DNA of 39,497 bases from contig NZ_JANAFB010000029.1 of assembly GCF_024199905.1 (NCBI RefSeq), forward strand, positions 1 through 39,497, given 5' to 3'. The notes below the pieces were generated by a model. The model worked only from the letters and a program-made list of their open reading frames with translations, was not told the origin of the DNA and ran no database searches. Every line of letters begins with the position of its first letter. The first letter of the stretch is position 1. Origin of the DNA: Rothia santali (GTDB lineage: Bacteria; Actinomycetota; Actinomycetes; Actinomycetales; Micrococcaceae). Made by a program: the position numbers and the translations under genes. Positions 1 to 10,506 of the stretch are shown here, in pieces.

Positions 1-810
1 CTCCAGCGCCACGCGGACCAGCGCGCCGCTCTCGAGCTCCGCGGCCACGGTGCGCAGGCTCATGACGGCGGGCGCGACGCCGGCCAGGACGCTGGCGCGG
101 ACCACCGCCGTCGTGCCCAGCACCGCCGCCGGCTCCGCGAGGCCGAGACCCTGTTCCGCGAGCCAGGCCTCCAGCGTCCCCCGCGTCCCGGAGCCCTCCT
201 CCCGGACCAGCAGCGCCTCCTCGGCGAGGGCCCGCGCGTCGATGCTCCCGCGGCACGCCCACGGGTGCTCGGGTGCGGCGACGACCGCGAGCTCGTCCGG
301 CTCCAGCGGCCGCGCGGAGACGCCGGCCGGGATCGAGGGGCCCTCCACGAAGCCCAGGTCCGCCGAGCCGTCCGCGATCCGGGCCAGCACGTCCGCCGAG
401 TTCCCCGCCAGGAGCCGGACGGCGGCGTCGGGCCGGTGCCGCCGCAGGCGCAGTAGCCAGCGCGGCAGGAAGAGCTCCGCGACGGTCTGCGAGGCCGCTA
501 CCGTGAGGGCGCCGGCCGGCTGCCGCAGCGACTCGAGGCTGACCTCCAGGCGGCGCAGCCCGCCGAGCACGGGCTCGGCCAGCTCCAGGACGGTCGCGCC
601 CGTCGGGGTCAGCGCGGAGCCCGAGGGGGAGCGGCGCAGCAGGGAGAGCCCGGTGGCTCGTTCGGCCGCGGCCAGGCGCGCGGAGGCGGCCTGCTGGCTC
701 ATCCCGAGTCGCTCCGCCGCGCGGGAGAGGGAGCCCAGCTCGGCCACGCCCTCGAGGATCTCCAGGGTGTCGACGTCCAGCGCGCGGTCGGTCAGGCGAT
801 GCTTGGTCAC
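1..810 (-). CDS. LysR-family transcriptional regulator (partial, C-terminus beyond window)
   Basis: A DNA-binding regulator of the LysR family. The GTG start at 810 opens a frame with a winged helix-turn-helix at about residues 16-60 (GSLSRAAERLGMSQQAASAR) followed by a LysR effector-binding domain (for example the stretch ADLGFVEGPSI and a later REEGSGTRGTLE motif typical of the periplasmic-binding-like fold). About 270 residues are present; the family is usually near 300, so only the extreme C-terminus is lost at the window edge. It is divergent from the TDT transporter gene at 881, and a 7-bp inverted repeat with an 11-nt spacer lies between them. LysR proteins usually control the divergent neighbour and themselves, so the transporter is the likely target (inference). 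The effector cannot be told from sequence. Confidence 0.9.
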   Translation of the reverse strand, partial: MTKHRLTDRALDVDTLEILEGVAELGSLSRAAERLGMSQQAASARLAAAERATGLSLLRRSPSGSALTPTGATVLELAEPVLGGLRRLEVSLESLRQPAGALTVAASQTVAELFLPRWLLRLRRHRPDAAVRLLAGNSADVLARIADGSADLGFVEGPSIPAGVSARPLEPDELAVVAAPEHPWACRGSIDARALAEEALLVREEGSGTRGTLEAWLAEQGLGLAEPAAVLGTTAVVRASVLAGVAPAVMSLRTVAAELESGALVRVALE

Positions 811-823
811 AACCCCACATTGT

Positions 824-848
824 GCCACGCCAACCAAGAGCGCGTGGC
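824..848. promoter_or_regulatory. Candidate LysR operator (GCCACGC-N11-GCGTGGC)
   Basis: Two perfectly complementary 7-bp arms (824-830 and 842-848) separated by 11 nt lie in the 70-bp gap between the divergent LysR and TDT genes. LysR proteins classically bind interrupted dyads with a T-N11-A core, and the spacing fits that class. Binding is inferred only. Confidence 0.45.
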
Positions 849-880
849 GCGGCCGTCCGGGCGGGCCGCAGACTGGAGGC

Positions 881-2028
881 ATGCTCGTGCAGACCCCCTC
901 CTCCGACTCCCAGGCGTCAGTGCGCCGTTCCCCCTCGCCTCCGCGGGAGGGGGCGAGGCGCCCGGGCCTCACCGTCGCGCACGTCCCGCCCAACTGGTTC
1001 GCCGCGGTGATGGGCACGGGCATCGTGGCCACGGCCGGCGCGAGCCTGCCCCTGCAGCTGCCCGGGCAGCGGACGGCGGCCACGGCGGTCTGGGCCCTCG
1101 CCGCGGTCCTGCTGGCCGGCGTCGTCCTCGCGACGGCGCTGCACTGGGCCCGGCACCCGGGGCCGCGCGCGGGCACCACCGGCACCCGGTCACGGCGCAC
1201 TTCACGGCGCGCCGCCCATGGCGCTGCTGACGGTCGCGGCGGGGCGCTCCTGCTGGGCCGGGACTGGGTGGGGAGCGCGCCGCCGTCGACCTCGCCTGGG
1301 CGCTGTGGGGAGCCGGCACGGTGCTGGGGCTGATCGGGGCGGTCGCGATCCCGTGCCTGGTCGCCGCGCGCGGTCGGTACCGGCCCGAGGAGGCCTTCGG
1401 CGGGTGGCTCATGCCCGTGGTCCCGCCGATGGTCTCGGCCTCCGCGGGCGCCCTCCTGCTGCCCCACGCCCCGGCGGGCCTGCCGCGCGAGGCGCTGCTG
1501 TGGGGGTGCTACGCCCTCTTCGCCCTGAGCCTGGCGGCCTCGCTGCTCGTCACCTCCCTGATCGTGCGGCGGCTGGTCCGGCACGGGGTCGGGGCGCCGG
1601 GGGCGGTGCCGACGCTGTGGATCGTCCTGGGCTTCGCGGGTCAGTCGGCCACGGCCGTCAACCTCCTGGCCGACCGCGCCCCGCTCGCGGCGGACGACGC
1701 CGTCGCAGGGTCCCTGCTCCGCTTCGCGGTGGCCTACGGCGCCCTCGCTCTGGGATTCGCGCTGCTGTGGACGGCGCTGGCGTTGGTCCTCACCCTCCGG
1801 GCGGTCCGGCGCGGGCTGCCGTTCTCGCTGACCTGGTGGTCCTTCACCTTCCCGGTGGGCACCTGCGCGACCGGCCTCAGCGCCCTCGCCGGGCACACCG
1901 GCCTGACCGCGGTGACGGTCCTCGCCGTGGCCTACTGCGCGGGGCTGGTCGCCGCCTGGTGCGTGGTCGGGGCGCGGACCCTCCACGGCGTCGCGATCCG
2001 GGGGGATCTGCTGTTGCCCCCGCGCTGA
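881..2028 (+). pseudogene. TDT (tellurite-resistance/dicarboxylate transporter) family protein, frame broken by four apparent 1-base losses
   Basis: A multi-helix inner-membrane transporter of the TDT family, which exports or imports anions such as dicarboxylates. The ATG at 881 begins a frame with the family signature PPNWFAAVMGTGIVATAG. The downstream part (from about 1321) is a continuous series of hydrophobic segments ending at 2028. Between about 1160 and 1273 the coding frame steps by -1 four times. Reading with one extra base near 1160, 1203, 1243 and 1271 restores conserved sequence (HFYGAPPMALLTV, then GALLLGRDWVG, then LAWALWGAGTVLG). The gene then has exactly 384 codons, a normal length for the family. 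Two of the missing bases fall in G runs. This looks like sequence error more than true decay, but as given the frame is broken. The neighbouring LysR gene is the probable regulator. Confidence 0.8.
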
Positions 2029-2071
2029 GCGGGGAGGGGCGGGCGCCCGTGACCCGTGCCATACTCGTGGC

Positions 2072-2671
2072 ATGGAGACCAGGACGGCAGTGATCCACCT
2101 CTTCGACGGCGTCGAGGAGCTCGACGCCGTGGGCCCCTGGGAGGTGCTGGCCTCCTGGGCCAGGGGCCACCCGGAGGACGGGTGGCGGGTCGTCACGGCG
2201 TCGTCCTCGGGCGGGTCCGTGACCGCGGCCAAGGGCCTGCGGATCCAGCCGGACGGGGTCCTCGCGGAGCACCCCGCGCCGGACCTCTTCCTCGAGCCGG
2301 GCGGCCGGGGCTCCCGGCCCCTGTGCGCAGACGCCGCGCACCTGGCTTACCTGCGCGAGGCCGCGGCGTCGGGGGCCCTGATGACCAGCGTATGCACCGG
2401 CTCGCTCGTCTACGCGGCCGCCGGGCTGCTGCGCGGCCGGCCCGCCACCACGCACCACCTCGCCTACGACGAGCTGGCGGCCCAGGACGAGACCGTGGTC
2501 GTGCGCAGCGGGGAGCGCTGGGTCGACGACGGCGACGTCGTCACCTCCGCGGGGGTCTCCGCCGGGATCGACATGGCGCTGCACCTGGTGGGCCGGCTCG
2601 CCGGCGCGGAGCGCGCGCTCGAGGTCCAGCGCCAGATCCAGTACGACCCGGAGCCGCCCTCCTGGGACTGA
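2072..2671 (+). CDS. DJ-1/PfpI (GATase1-like) family protein
   Basis: A cytoplasmic class I glutamine-amidotransferase-like protein of the DJ-1/PfpI superfamily, 199 residues. It shows the family landmarks in order: an N-terminal beta strand with FDGVEELDAVGPWEVL (acidic residue at about 16), the PDLFLEPGGRGSR loop at about 70-82, and the nucleophile-elbow cysteine Cys108 in SVCTGSLVYAAAGLL, with a late GVSAGIDMALHLV helix. These are shared with isonitrile hydratase (InhA)-like members and with the DJ-1 domain of AraC-type regulators; no AraC helix-turn-helix is attached here. The ATG at 2072 lies 7 nt after a CATACT -10-like hexamer with no Shine-Dalgarno, so the message may be leaderless. 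The substrate is unknown; isonitrile hydratase or a glyoxalase-like role are both possible. Confidence 0.88.
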   Translation: METRTAVIHLFDGVEELDAVGPWEVLASWARGHPEDGWRVVTASSSGGSVTAAKGLRIQPDGVLAEHPAPDLFLEPGGRGSRPLCADAAHLAYLREAAASGALMTSVCTGSLVYAAAGLLRGRPATTHHLAYDELAAQDETVVVRSGERWVDDGDVVTSAGVSAGIDMALHLVGRLAGAERALEVQRQIQYDPEPPSWD

Positions 2672-2773
2672 GGCGCCGAGCGTCCGGGACCGAGGCGCCG
2701 GACGCCCGGGACTGACGCGTCGGATGCCCGGGACTGACGCGTCGGGCACCCGGAATCGAGGCGTCGGATGCCG
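2664..2773 (+). repeat. Five tandem copies of a 22-nt unit at the 3' end of the DJ-1/PfpI gene
   Basis: Units start at 2664, 2686, 2708, 2730 and 2752, each exactly 22 nt, built on GGGACTGACGCGTCGGATGC with a few substitutions. The first unit includes the last codons and the TGA of the DJ-1/PfpI gene, so the array looks like tandem copying of the gene tail. No coding role is evident. Confidence 0.85.
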
Positions 2774-2801
2774 CGGCGCTTCCGGTCTCGCGCACGGGAA
2801 A

Positions 2802-2834
2802 GGGGGCGGCGCCGCTCACCGCGGCGCCGCCCCC
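2802..2834. terminator. Bidirectional hairpin between convergent DJ-1/PfpI gene and purU
   Basis: A perfect 14-bp G+C stem (2802-2815 with 2821-2834) closed by a 5-nt loop lies between the stop codons of the two convergent genes. It lacks a strong U tract on either strand, as is common in high-GC actinobacteria. A terminator role is inferred from position. Confidence 0.7.
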
Positions 2835-2850
2835 TGCACCTCCACGCGGC

Positions 2851-3753
2851 TCAGCGCAGGATGATCGTGCGGTTCCCGTCCACGAACACCCGCGACTCGC
2901 AGTGCAGCTTGACCGCGTCCGCGAGCGCCTTGCACTCGGAGTCGCGCCCGGCCGCGGCCAGGTCCTCCGGCCCGAAGGCGTGGTCGACCTGCATGACCTG
3001 CTGGCTGATGATCGGGCCCTCGTCCAGCTCCTCGTTGACGTAGTGGGCCGTGGCGCCGATGGTCTTGACCCCGCGCTCGAAGGCCTGGTGGTACGGCTTC
3101 GAGCCCTTGAACGAGGGCAGGAACGAGTGGTGGATGTTGATCGCTTTGCCCGAGAGCTCGGCGGTCAGCGCGTCCGAGAGGATCTGCATGTAGCGGGCCA
3201 GGATGACCAGCTCGACGTCGTACTCCTCCACCAGCTCCAGCAGCCGGCCCTCGGCCACCTGCTTGTTCTGCGGGTCCACCGGGACGTGGAAGTACGGGAT
3301 GCCGTGCCACTCGATGAGCTCGCGGTGGTCCGGGTGGTTGGAGACCACGGCCGCGATCTCGATCGGCAGCGAGCCAACGCGGGAGCGGTAGAGCAGGTCG
3401 TTGAGGCAGTGGTCCGACTTCGAGGCCATGATGAGCACCCGGCGTCGTGCGGCGTGGGGGTTCAGGGACCACTCGGCGCCGAGGTCCGTCTCGAGGCGGG
3501 TCAGGCGCTCGCGCAGGCCCGCGTCCACGGTCTCCGGGGAGTCGCCCGGCACCGAGAAGTGCATGCGCAGGAAGTAGCGGTCGCTGCGGGGGTCGTCGAA
3601 CTGCTTGAGCTCGATGATGTTGCCCTCGAACTCCACGAGGAGTCCGGTGAGGGCGTGGAGGAGGCCGGGGCGCTGGGCGCAGGCGAAGTTGAGCACGTAC
3701 TCGTACGTGGTGGCGTTCGGGGTCTCCGGGGTCGTCGAAAGTGTTGCGGTCAT
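2851..3753 (-). CDS. purU: Formyltetrahydrofolate deformylase
   Basis: Hydrolyses 10-formyl-tetrahydrofolate to formate and tetrahydrofolate in the cytoplasm, which recycles folate during heavy C1 flux. The 300-residue protein has an N-terminal ACT domain (about residues 15-90, beginning YVLNFACAQRPGLLHALTG) and a C-terminal formyltransferase domain with the catalytic INIHHSFLPSFKG motif and the late acidic motif ELDEGPIISQQV, which supply the Asn-His-Asp triad known in the family. The ATG at 3753 is preferred over the upstream ATG at 3771, because an AGGGAG ribosome-binding site sits about 9 nt upstream of it. It is the last gene of the sarcosine oxidase unit, 76 nt after soxG. In other actinobacterial and proteobacterial sox clusters purU holds the same position, supporting a shared role in removing C1 units made from sarcosine. 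Confidence 0.95.
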   Translation of the reverse strand: MTATLSTTPETPNATTYEYVLNFACAQRPGLLHALTGLLVEFEGNIIELKQFDDPRSDRYFLRMHFSVPGDSPETVDAGLRERLTRLETDLGAEWSLNPHAARRRVLIMASKSDHCLNDLLYRSRVGSLPIEIAAVVSNHPDHRELIEWHGIPYFHVPVDPQNKQVAEGRLLELVEEYDVELVILARYMQILSDALTAELSGKAINIHHSFLPSFKGSKPYHQAFERGVKTIGATAHYVNEELDEGPIISQQVMQVDHAFGPEDLAAAGRDSECKALADAVKLHCESRVFVDGNRTIILR

Positions 3754-3829
3754 GGTCTGATTCTCCCTCATCTTGAACGGGGGCTCGACGCCGGGGCGGC
3801 GAGGTGCTGCTGGCGGGCCGGCTCGGACG

Positions 3830-4564
3830 TCAGTCGATCGGCGGGGACGCGAACTCCCGCATGCCGTCGATCAGCCAGTGCACCGTGTACTCGGCGAAGG
3901 ACGAGCGCGGATAGACCCGGAACGTCCCCTCGTCGCTGCGGTGCAGGATCACCTGGACCGGGCCCAGCGCCGTCGAGGCCACCGCGCCCACCGGGAACTC
4001 CCGCGGGTGCAGGTCCACGTGGCAGCCCTTCTCTAGGACCGCCCGCGCCCGGGGGCCGCTGAGCTCCAGGATGGTGCGGTTGCCCGAGAGGTCGATGACC
4101 TGGCCCGGGAGTCCCTCGAGGGCCTCCTCGGCCCGCCGGGCCTCGCCGGGGACCTGGCGGCGCGAGGCGTCGACCACGAGGAACTCGTCCGGCGAGAGCC
4201 ACAGGGAGTGCAGGCCCGCGGCGTCGCCGGTGGACTCGCCGCAGCGGGTCGGCATGGGGAGTCCCAGCGCGGCCTCGACGACGTCGCAGCTCGGCGTGCC
4301 GGGCCAGCTGCGCACGCCGATCTGGGGGCGGAACGGCAGCTCCGCGAGGCGCACCCCGCGCTCGCCGTCCGTGCCGGCCTCCCGCATCTGCTCGGCGAGG
4401 TGGCCGGCGGGGGAGCGGCGCAGGGCGTCCAGGGCGCCGGGCTCCTGGGCGACGCCGGGTGCGGCGTCCCCGCCCGGACCGGTCTCGCTTCGGCCGGTCT
4501 CGGCGCGGCCGGTCTCGGCGCGGTCAATCTCGGTGCGCTCGGGTGTGGTGCTGTGCTCAGCCAT
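3830..4564 (-). CDS. soxG: Sarcosine oxidase gamma subunit
   Basis: The gamma subunit of heterotetrameric sarcosine oxidase, a GcvT/T-protein-like fold that packs against the alpha subunit's folate-binding domain. The 244-residue product has family features such as [12 protein letters not shown], the [26 protein letters not shown] region and [26 protein letters not shown]. The first 40 or so residues are an unusual low-complexity leader with a repeated R-A-E-T-G pattern, encoded by 15-nt repeats; most homologues start nearer residue 45. The ATG at 4564 overlaps the end of soxA by 8 nt, indicating translational coupling. A later start would remove the repetitive leader, but no better-placed start was identified. 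Confidence 0.9.
   Translation of the reverse strand: MAEHSTTPERTEIDRAETGRAETGRSETGPGGDAAPGVAQEPGALDALRRSPAGHLAEQMREAGTDGERGVRLAELPFRPQIGVRSWPGTPSCDVVEAALGLPMPTRCGESTGDAAGLHSLWLSPDEFLVVDASRRQVPGEARRAEEALEGLPGQVIDLSGNRTILELSGPRARAVLEKGCHVDLHPREFPVGAVASTALGPVQVILHRSDEGTFRVYPRSSFAEYTVHWLIDGMREFASPPID
4481..4540 (-). repeat. In-frame 15-nt repeats inside the soxG N-terminus
   Basis: Four 15-nt units (starting 4481, 4496, 4511 and 4526, built on GGTCTCGGCGCGGCC) encode a degenerate five-residue repeat (R-A-E-T-G type) in the N-terminal leader of the gamma subunit. Because the unit is a multiple of three, copy-number change would keep the frame. Confidence 0.8.
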
Positions 4565-7481
4565 CGCGGCGGGCCCCTTCCGGGTCGTAGAAGACGGGTG
4601 AGGTGATCTCGACGTCGACGACGTCGTCCCCCGCGAGGGTCTTGACCACCTCGCCCATGCGGTTGCGCCCGTCCTTGATCAGGGCCAGCCCGAAGGGGCG
4701 GCCCAGGGCGGCCGAGAGGTAGGAGGAGGTGACGTGCCCCAGCATGGGCACCGGCCCCTGCTCCGGGGTGACCGGGGTGTCCCGGGACATCAGCTGCGCC
4801 CCCTCGTCCAGGCGGGTCCGGCCGTCCACGGGCAGGACGCCGACCAGGTGCTTCCGGTCCGTCCGGGAGGTGTCCGCCCGCTGGAACGAGCGCTTCCCGA
4901 TGCAGTCCTTGAGCTTGGACACCGCCCACTCCATGCCCGCGTCCTGTGGGGTCACGGTGCCGTCGGTGTCCTGTCCGATGATGATCAGGCCCTTCTCCGC
5001 GCGCAGCACGTGCATGGTCTCGGTGCCGTAGGGGGTGATGTCGAACTCCGCGCCGGCCTCGGCCACCAGCTCCCAGGTCGAGAGCCCGTAGAAGTTCTCC
5101 ACGTTGATCTCGAAGGCGAGCTCGCCGGAGAACGAGACCCGGCAGACCCGGGCGGGGACCCCGTTGGACAGGACCGTCTCGCGGAAGGCCATGAACGGGA
5201 ACGCCTCGTTGGAGACATCGAGCTCGGGCAGGATCTTGGCGACCACGGCGCGGGACCTCGGCCCGACCACGGCCACCGTGTTCCACTGCTCGGTGATCGA
5301 GGTGAACACGACGTCGAGGTCCGGCCACTCCGTCTGGTGCCACTCCTCGAGCCAGTCGAGGACCTTGGGCGCGCCGCCGGTGGTGGTGGTCATGTAGAAC
5401 CGGTCCTCGGCGATGCGCAGGGTCACGCCGTCGTCGAAGAGCATGCCGTCCGGGGTGCACATCAGGCCGTAGCGGCCCTTGCCCACCGCGAGCTTGGCGA
5501 AGCCGTTGGTGTAGATCCGGTTGAGGAACTGGGCGGCGTCGGCCCCGCGGATCTCGATCTTGCCCAGCGTGGAGACGTCCTGCATCCCCACGGACCCCCG
5601 CACGGCCGCGCACTCGCGCAGCACCGCGGCGTCCAGGTCCTCGCCCCCGCGGGGGTAGTACCAGGGCCGCTTCCACTCCCCGACGTCCTCGAACATCGCG
5701 CCGTGCGCCACGTGCCACGGGTGCATGTTGGTGGTCCGGGCCGGGGCGAACAGGTGACCCCGACGCCGCCCCGCGAGCGCCGCGAAGGGCACCGGCGCGA
5801 AGGGGGCCCGGAAGGTGGTGGGCCCGATCGCCGAAGGATCCTCGGCCCCGAAGACCTCGGCGAGCACGCCCAGGGCCAGCACGCCGGAGGTCTTGCCCTG
5901 GTCCTGCGCGGTGGAGATCGAGGTGTAGCGCTTGACGTGCTCGGCCGAGCGCATCCCGGCGCCCACGGCCCGCATCACGTCCGCGACCGTCTGGTCCCGC
6001 TGCAGGTCCACGAAGTGGGTGTCCCACTCGCCCGGCACGCCGGAGGGCCCCGGGACCAGCCACAGGGGCCGGGGTGCCGCGGTCGGGACGCCCTCCCGGG
6101 ACTCGGCGCCGGCGGCCGGGACCATGAGCGGGGCGCTCAGCCCGCAGTCGGCGGCCGCGCGGTGCCCGGCCGGCGCGCCCTCGGCGAGCGCCTCGGCCAG
6201 CGAGAGCGAGCCGTTGAGCGCGCCCGCGGTGTCCTGGCCCCGCACGGGGGCCTCGGGGACGAAGCCGGCGATGGACGGCTCCCAGCGCAGGGCGCCCTGC
6301 CGCTGCGAGTGCAGGTGCACCACGGGGGAGTGGCCCCCGGAGACGGCGAGCAGGTCGGTCTCCAGGGTCTCGGGCTCTCCGGTCAGGCCGCCGTTGGCGT
6401 CGAGGCGGCTGACGGTCGCCCGGGCCACCCGCGGTGAGCCCTCGCCCGCCTCGGTGCCGATCACGGCCGCGCCGAAGATCCCCCGGGCGCCCGCGTCCGC
6501 GAGCTCGCGGGCGGCACGCTCGGAGGGCTCGGGCCGGGAGTCCACCACCGCGGCGATGCCGACGCCGGCCCGGCGCAGGTCCTGCACCAGGTCGTAGGCG
6601 GAGTCGTCGGTGGTGGCCACCAGGACGCGCTGCCCGGCGGCGACGCCGTAGCGGTTGAGGTAGGTGCGCACCGCGGAGGAGAGCATGACGCCGGGGCGGT
6701 CGTTGTCCGCGAAGACGATCGGCCGCTCGTGGGACCCGGTGGCCAGCACGACCCGGCGGGCCCGCAGATGCCAGGTCCGCTGCCGGGAGACCCCGGGCCG
6801 CTCCTCGACCGGCAGGTGGTCGGTGCGGTTCTGCACCGCCACGACGTAGTTGGAGTCGTAGGAGCCGATCGCCGTGGTGCGCGGCAGGTAGGTGAAGTCC
6901 TCCAGGGCGCCCAGCCGCTCGACGGCGCGGCGGCACCAGGCCACGGCGTCCTCGCCGTCGATCTCCTCGTCTCGAGTTGAGAGGAGGAAGCCGCCCGGCT
7001 GGGGCTGGTCGTCGATCAGGTAGGTGCGGGCGCCGGTCTTGGCGGCTTCCCGGGCCGCGGCGACGCCGGCCGGCCCCGCGCCGACCACCACGACGTCGGC
7101 GTGGACGTACATGCGGTCGTACTCGGCCGCGTCACCGGCCGGGTCCAGCTGCCCGCGCCCCTGCAGCCAGCGGCCCGCCAGGCCCTCGGTCAGCCCGATC
7201 ACCGGCGCGGCCAGCATCGACTCCTCGGCGTGCCCGGGCCCGCGGGCGGCGAGGTGCATCAGGGCGTTGGGCTCCTCGACGCCGGCGGCGAGGATGCCGC
7301 GGGGCCGGGAGAGGTACAGCGAGGGCCCGCACTCCAGGGCGTCGCCGGCGAGCAGGGCGCTCGCCACCGTGTCGCCCCGCAGGCCGGTGCGCGCGGCGCC
7401 CTCGAACGTGAAGGACAGGGGCGCGGCGCGGTCGATGCCGTGCCCGGGGGTGCGGTCGGCGCTCAGGCGCGAGGCGGTCAT
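4557..7481 (-). CDS. soxA: Sarcosine oxidase alpha subunit
   Basis: The large catalytic-complex subunit of heterotetrameric sarcosine oxidase (sarcosine + tetrahydrofolate + O2 to glycine + 5,10-methylene-tetrahydrofolate + H2O2). At 974 residues it has the expected full length. An N-terminal region similar to small ferredoxin-like domains (about 20-110, [22 protein letters not shown]) precedes a Rossmann NAD-binding domain beginning [17 protein letters not shown] at about residue 130, with a second dinucleotide motif near [20 protein letters not shown]. From about residue 600 to the end lies a GcvT-like folate-binding domain ([37 protein letters not shown]). The ATG at 7481 has an AAGGGA ribosome-binding site and overlaps the soxD stop (ATGA). 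The methylene group formed at the SoxB flavin is transferred to folate in this domain. Confidence 0.97.
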   Translation of the reverse strand: MTASRLSADRTPGHGIDRAAPLSFTFEGAARTGLRGDTVASALLAGDALECGPSLYLSRPRGILAAGVEEPNALMHLAARGPGHAEESMLAAPVIGLTEGLAGRWLQGRGQLDPAGDAAEYDRMYVHADVVVVGAGPAGVAAAREAAKTGARTYLIDDQPQPGGFLLSTRDEEIDGEDAVAWCRRAVERLGALEDFTYLPRTTAIGSYDSNYVVAVQNRTDHLPVEERPGVSRQRTWHLRARRVVLATGSHERPIVFADNDRPGVMLSSAVRTYLNRYGVAAGQRVLVATTDDSAYDLVQDLRRAGVGIAAVVDSRPEPSERAARELADAGARGIFGAAVIGTEAGEGSPRVARATVSRLDANGGLTGEPETLETDLLAVSGGHSPVVHLHSQRQGALRWEPSIAGFVPEAPVRGQDTAGALNGSLSLAEALAEGAPAGHRAAADCGLSAPLMVPAAGAESREGVPTAAPRPLWLVPGPSGVPGEWDTHFVDLQRDQTVADVMRAVGAGMRSAEHVKRYTSISTAQDQGKTSGVLALGVLAEVFGAEDPSAIGPTTFRAPFAPVPFAALAGRRRGHLFAPARTTNMHPWHVAHGAMFEDVGEWKRPWYYPRGGEDLDAAVLRECAAVRGSVGMQDVSTLGKIEIRGADAAQFLNRIYTNGFAKLAVGKGRYGLMCTPDGMLFDDGVTLRIAEDRFYMTTTTGGAPKVLDWLEEWHQTEWPDLDVVFTSITEQWNTVAVVGPRSRAVVAKILPELDVSNEAFPFMAFRETVLSNGVPARVCRVSFSGELAFEINVENFYGLSTWELVAEAGAEFDITPYGTETMHVLRAEKGLIIIGQDTDGTVTPQDAGMEWAVSKLKDCIGKRSFQRADTSRTDRKHLVGVLPVDGRTRLDEGAQLMSRDTPVTPEQGPVPMLGHVTSSYLSAALGRPFGLALIKDGRNRMGEVVKTLAGDDVVDVEITSPVFYDPEGARRDG

Positions 7482-7795
7482 CGGGTGTTCCCTTCGACGA
7501 GGCGGCCGGTGGTCGGGACGGGGTCGGCGGCGGGTGCCCGGCCCAGGGGGTAGGTGCTCGAGAACTCGTAGGTGCGGGTGTCCCGCACGGCGTTGAACCA
7601 CTTCCGGCAGCCCATCGAGTGCATCCACCGCTCGGTGAACGCGCCCTTCGGGTTGCCCCGGTAGAAGAGGAACTCGGCCCACTCGGCGTCGGAGAGCTCG
7701 TAGGGGTCGACCGGGTACTCGACGTCGGCCTCGCCGCCGTAGTGGAACTCGATCTCGTCGCGCGGCCCGCAGTGCGGGCAGTCGATCTGCAGCAT
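7478..7795 (-). CDS. soxD: Sarcosine oxidase delta subunit (zinc-binding)
   Basis: The small structural subunit of heterotetrameric sarcosine oxidase, 105 residues, normal for the family. It carries the zinc site expected from the known structure: Cys6 and Cys9 in CPHCG and His59 with Cys63 in [10 protein letters not shown]. Other recognisable segments are [15 protein letters not shown] and [16 protein letters not shown]. The ATG at 7795 follows an AAGGAG ribosome-binding site in the 23-nt gap after soxB, and the stop overlaps the soxA start by 4 nt (ATGA). Gene order B-D-A-G is the standard arrangement. Confidence 0.96.
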   Translation of the reverse strand: MLQIDCPHCGPRDEIEFHYGGEADVEYPVDPYELSDAEWAEFLFYRGNPKGAFTERWMHSMGCRKWFNAVRDTRTYEFSSTYPLGRAPAADPVPTTGRLVEGNTR

Positions 7796-7818
7796 GGTGT
7801 GTGTGCGCTCCTTGCCTT

Positions 7819-9036
7819 CTAGTGGGCGACGGCGGCCGCGCCGTGCTCGTCGATCAGGTGGCCGGTCTCGAAGCGGTCCAGCACGAACGGCGCGCTCAGC
7901 GGGTGCGGGGCGCCGGTGGCGATGGTGTGGGCGAAGGTCAGCCCGGCGGCCGGGGTCCCCTTGAACCCGCCGGTGCCCCAGCCGCAGTTGACGTACAGTC
8001 CCTCGACCGGGGTCGGGGAGATGATGGGCGAGGCGTCGAGGGTCGTGTCCACGATCCCGCCCCAGGTCCGCAGCAGGTGCGCCCGGGCGAAGATCGGGAA
8101 CAGCTCGACCGCGGCCGCCATCTGGTCCTCGATGATGTGGAACCCGCCCCGTTGGCCGTAGCCGTTGAACGAGTCGACGCCCGCGCCCATGACCAGCTCG
8201 CCCTTGTGGGCCTGCGAGACGTAGACGTGGATGTGGTTGGACATGACCACCGTGGGGTGGACCGGCTCGAAGAGCTCCGAGACCAGCGCCTGCAGCGGCC
8301 GCGACTGGATGGGCAGCCGCACCCCGGCCATCTCGGCCAGGATCGAGGAGTGCCCGGCGGCGGCCAGGCCGACCTTGCCGCAGGCGATCCTCCCGCGGGT
8401 CGTCTCGACCCCGACGACGCGCTCGCCGTCCTTGAGGAACCCGGTCACCTCGCAGTTCTGGATGATGTCCACGCCCATCCGGTCGCAGGCGCGGGCGAAG
8501 GCCCAGGCCACGTGGTCGTGCTTGGCGATGCCGCCGCGCGGCTGGTAGGTCGCGCCCATCACGGGGTAGCGGATCTCGTCCGAGACGTTGATGATCGGAC
8601 AGACCTCCTTGACCTGCTGCGGGTCGAGGTACTCGGCGTCGACGCCGTTGAGCCGGTTGGCGTTGACCCGCCGCTGGGCGTCGCGGACCTCCTGCATCGT
8701 GTGGGCCACGTTCAGGACGCCGCGCTGGGAGAAGAGGAAGTCGTAGTCGAGCTCCTCGGGCAGCTGCTCCCACAGCTGCAGCGACTTCTCGTAGATCCCC
8801 GCCGACTCGTCCCACAGGTAGTTGGAGCGGATGATCGTGGTGTTGCGCGCCATGTTCCCGCCGGCCAGCCAGCCGCGCTCGAGGATGGCGATGTTGGTCA
8901 TGCCGTGTTCCTTGGCCAGGTAGTAGGCCGTGGCCAGACCGTGCCCGCCGCCGCCGACGATCACGGCGTCGTAGCTGGACTGGGGGTCCGGGTTGCGCCA
9001 GAGGAAGTCCGGGTGCTCCGGCAGCTTCTCCGCCAT
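7819..9036 (-). CDS. soxB: Sarcosine oxidase beta subunit (FAD/FMN)
   Basis: The catalytic flavoprotein subunit that oxidises sarcosine; in the family it binds FAD non-covalently and FMN covalently. The 405-residue product begins [18 protein letters not shown], has the FAD-binding motif [17 protein letters not shown] at about residues 26-42, the [21 protein letters not shown] block, and His173 in [11 protein letters not shown] at the position of the known covalent-FMN histidine. The C-terminal motif [14 protein letters not shown] is the usual DAO-fold flavin contact. The ATG at 9036 is chosen because a GGAG ribosome-binding site lies about 8 nt upstream; a GTG at 9042 overlaps the glyA stop but has poor spacing. 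It sits 2 nt after glyA in the same operon. Confidence 0.97.
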   Translation of the reverse strand: MAEKLPEHPDFLWRNPDPQSSYDAVIVGGGGHGLATAYYLAKEHGMTNIAILERGWLAGGNMARNTTIIRSNYLWDESAGIYEKSLQLWEQLPEELDYDFLFSQRGVLNVAHTMQEVRDAQRRVNANRLNGVDAEYLDPQQVKEVCPIINVSDEIRYPVMGATYQPRGGIAKHDHVAWAFARACDRMGVDIIQNCEVTGFLKDGERVVGVETTRGRIACGKVGLAAAGHSSILAEMAGVRLPIQSRPLQALVSELFEPVHPTVVMSNHIHVYVSQAHKGELVMGAGVDSFNGYGQRGGFHIIEDQMAAAVELFPIFARAHLLRTWGGIVDTTLDASPIISPTPVEGLYVNCGWGTGGFKGTPAAGLTFAHTIATGAPHPLSAPFVLDRFETGHLIDEHGAAAVAH

Positions 9037-9038
9037 GG

Positions 9039-10376
<1,338 letters not shown>

Positions 10377-10406
10377 GGGCTGTCCCGCTTCCATCCGTGT
10401 GATCGT

Positions 10407-10424
10407 CAACTGATATATCAGTTG
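10407..10424. promoter_or_regulatory. Perfect 18-bp palindromic operator between glyA and the divergent GntR gene
   Basis: CAACTGATATATCAGTTG is its own reverse complement. It lies in the 130-bp divergent gap between glyA (minus) and the GntR gene (plus), about 30 bp upstream of the glyA start. The adjacent AT-rich block (for example TAGAAT at 10435-10440) marks the promoter region. The size and symmetry suit a GntR/FCD dimer; it is the most likely autoregulatory and operon control site. Binding is inferred. Confidence 0.75.
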
Positions 10425-10506
10425 TCGCTTAGCCTAGAATGAGTGGTGGAACACACGCAATAGTGTGAAGCGACCGATTTTCCCAGCGTCCCGAAGGAGT
10501 GACCCC

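Noticed and set aside
2664-2773. 22-nt array as a CRISPR.
   Set aside because: Units are directly adjacent with no spacers, and no cas genes are present.
4033-6936. Long open frames antisense or out of frame across soxA, and similar long shadows over alaS, iolD and aspS.
   Set aside because: High GC content leaves stops rare; these frames are arginine/proline/glycine-rich and lack motifs, while the chosen frames carry clear family signatures.
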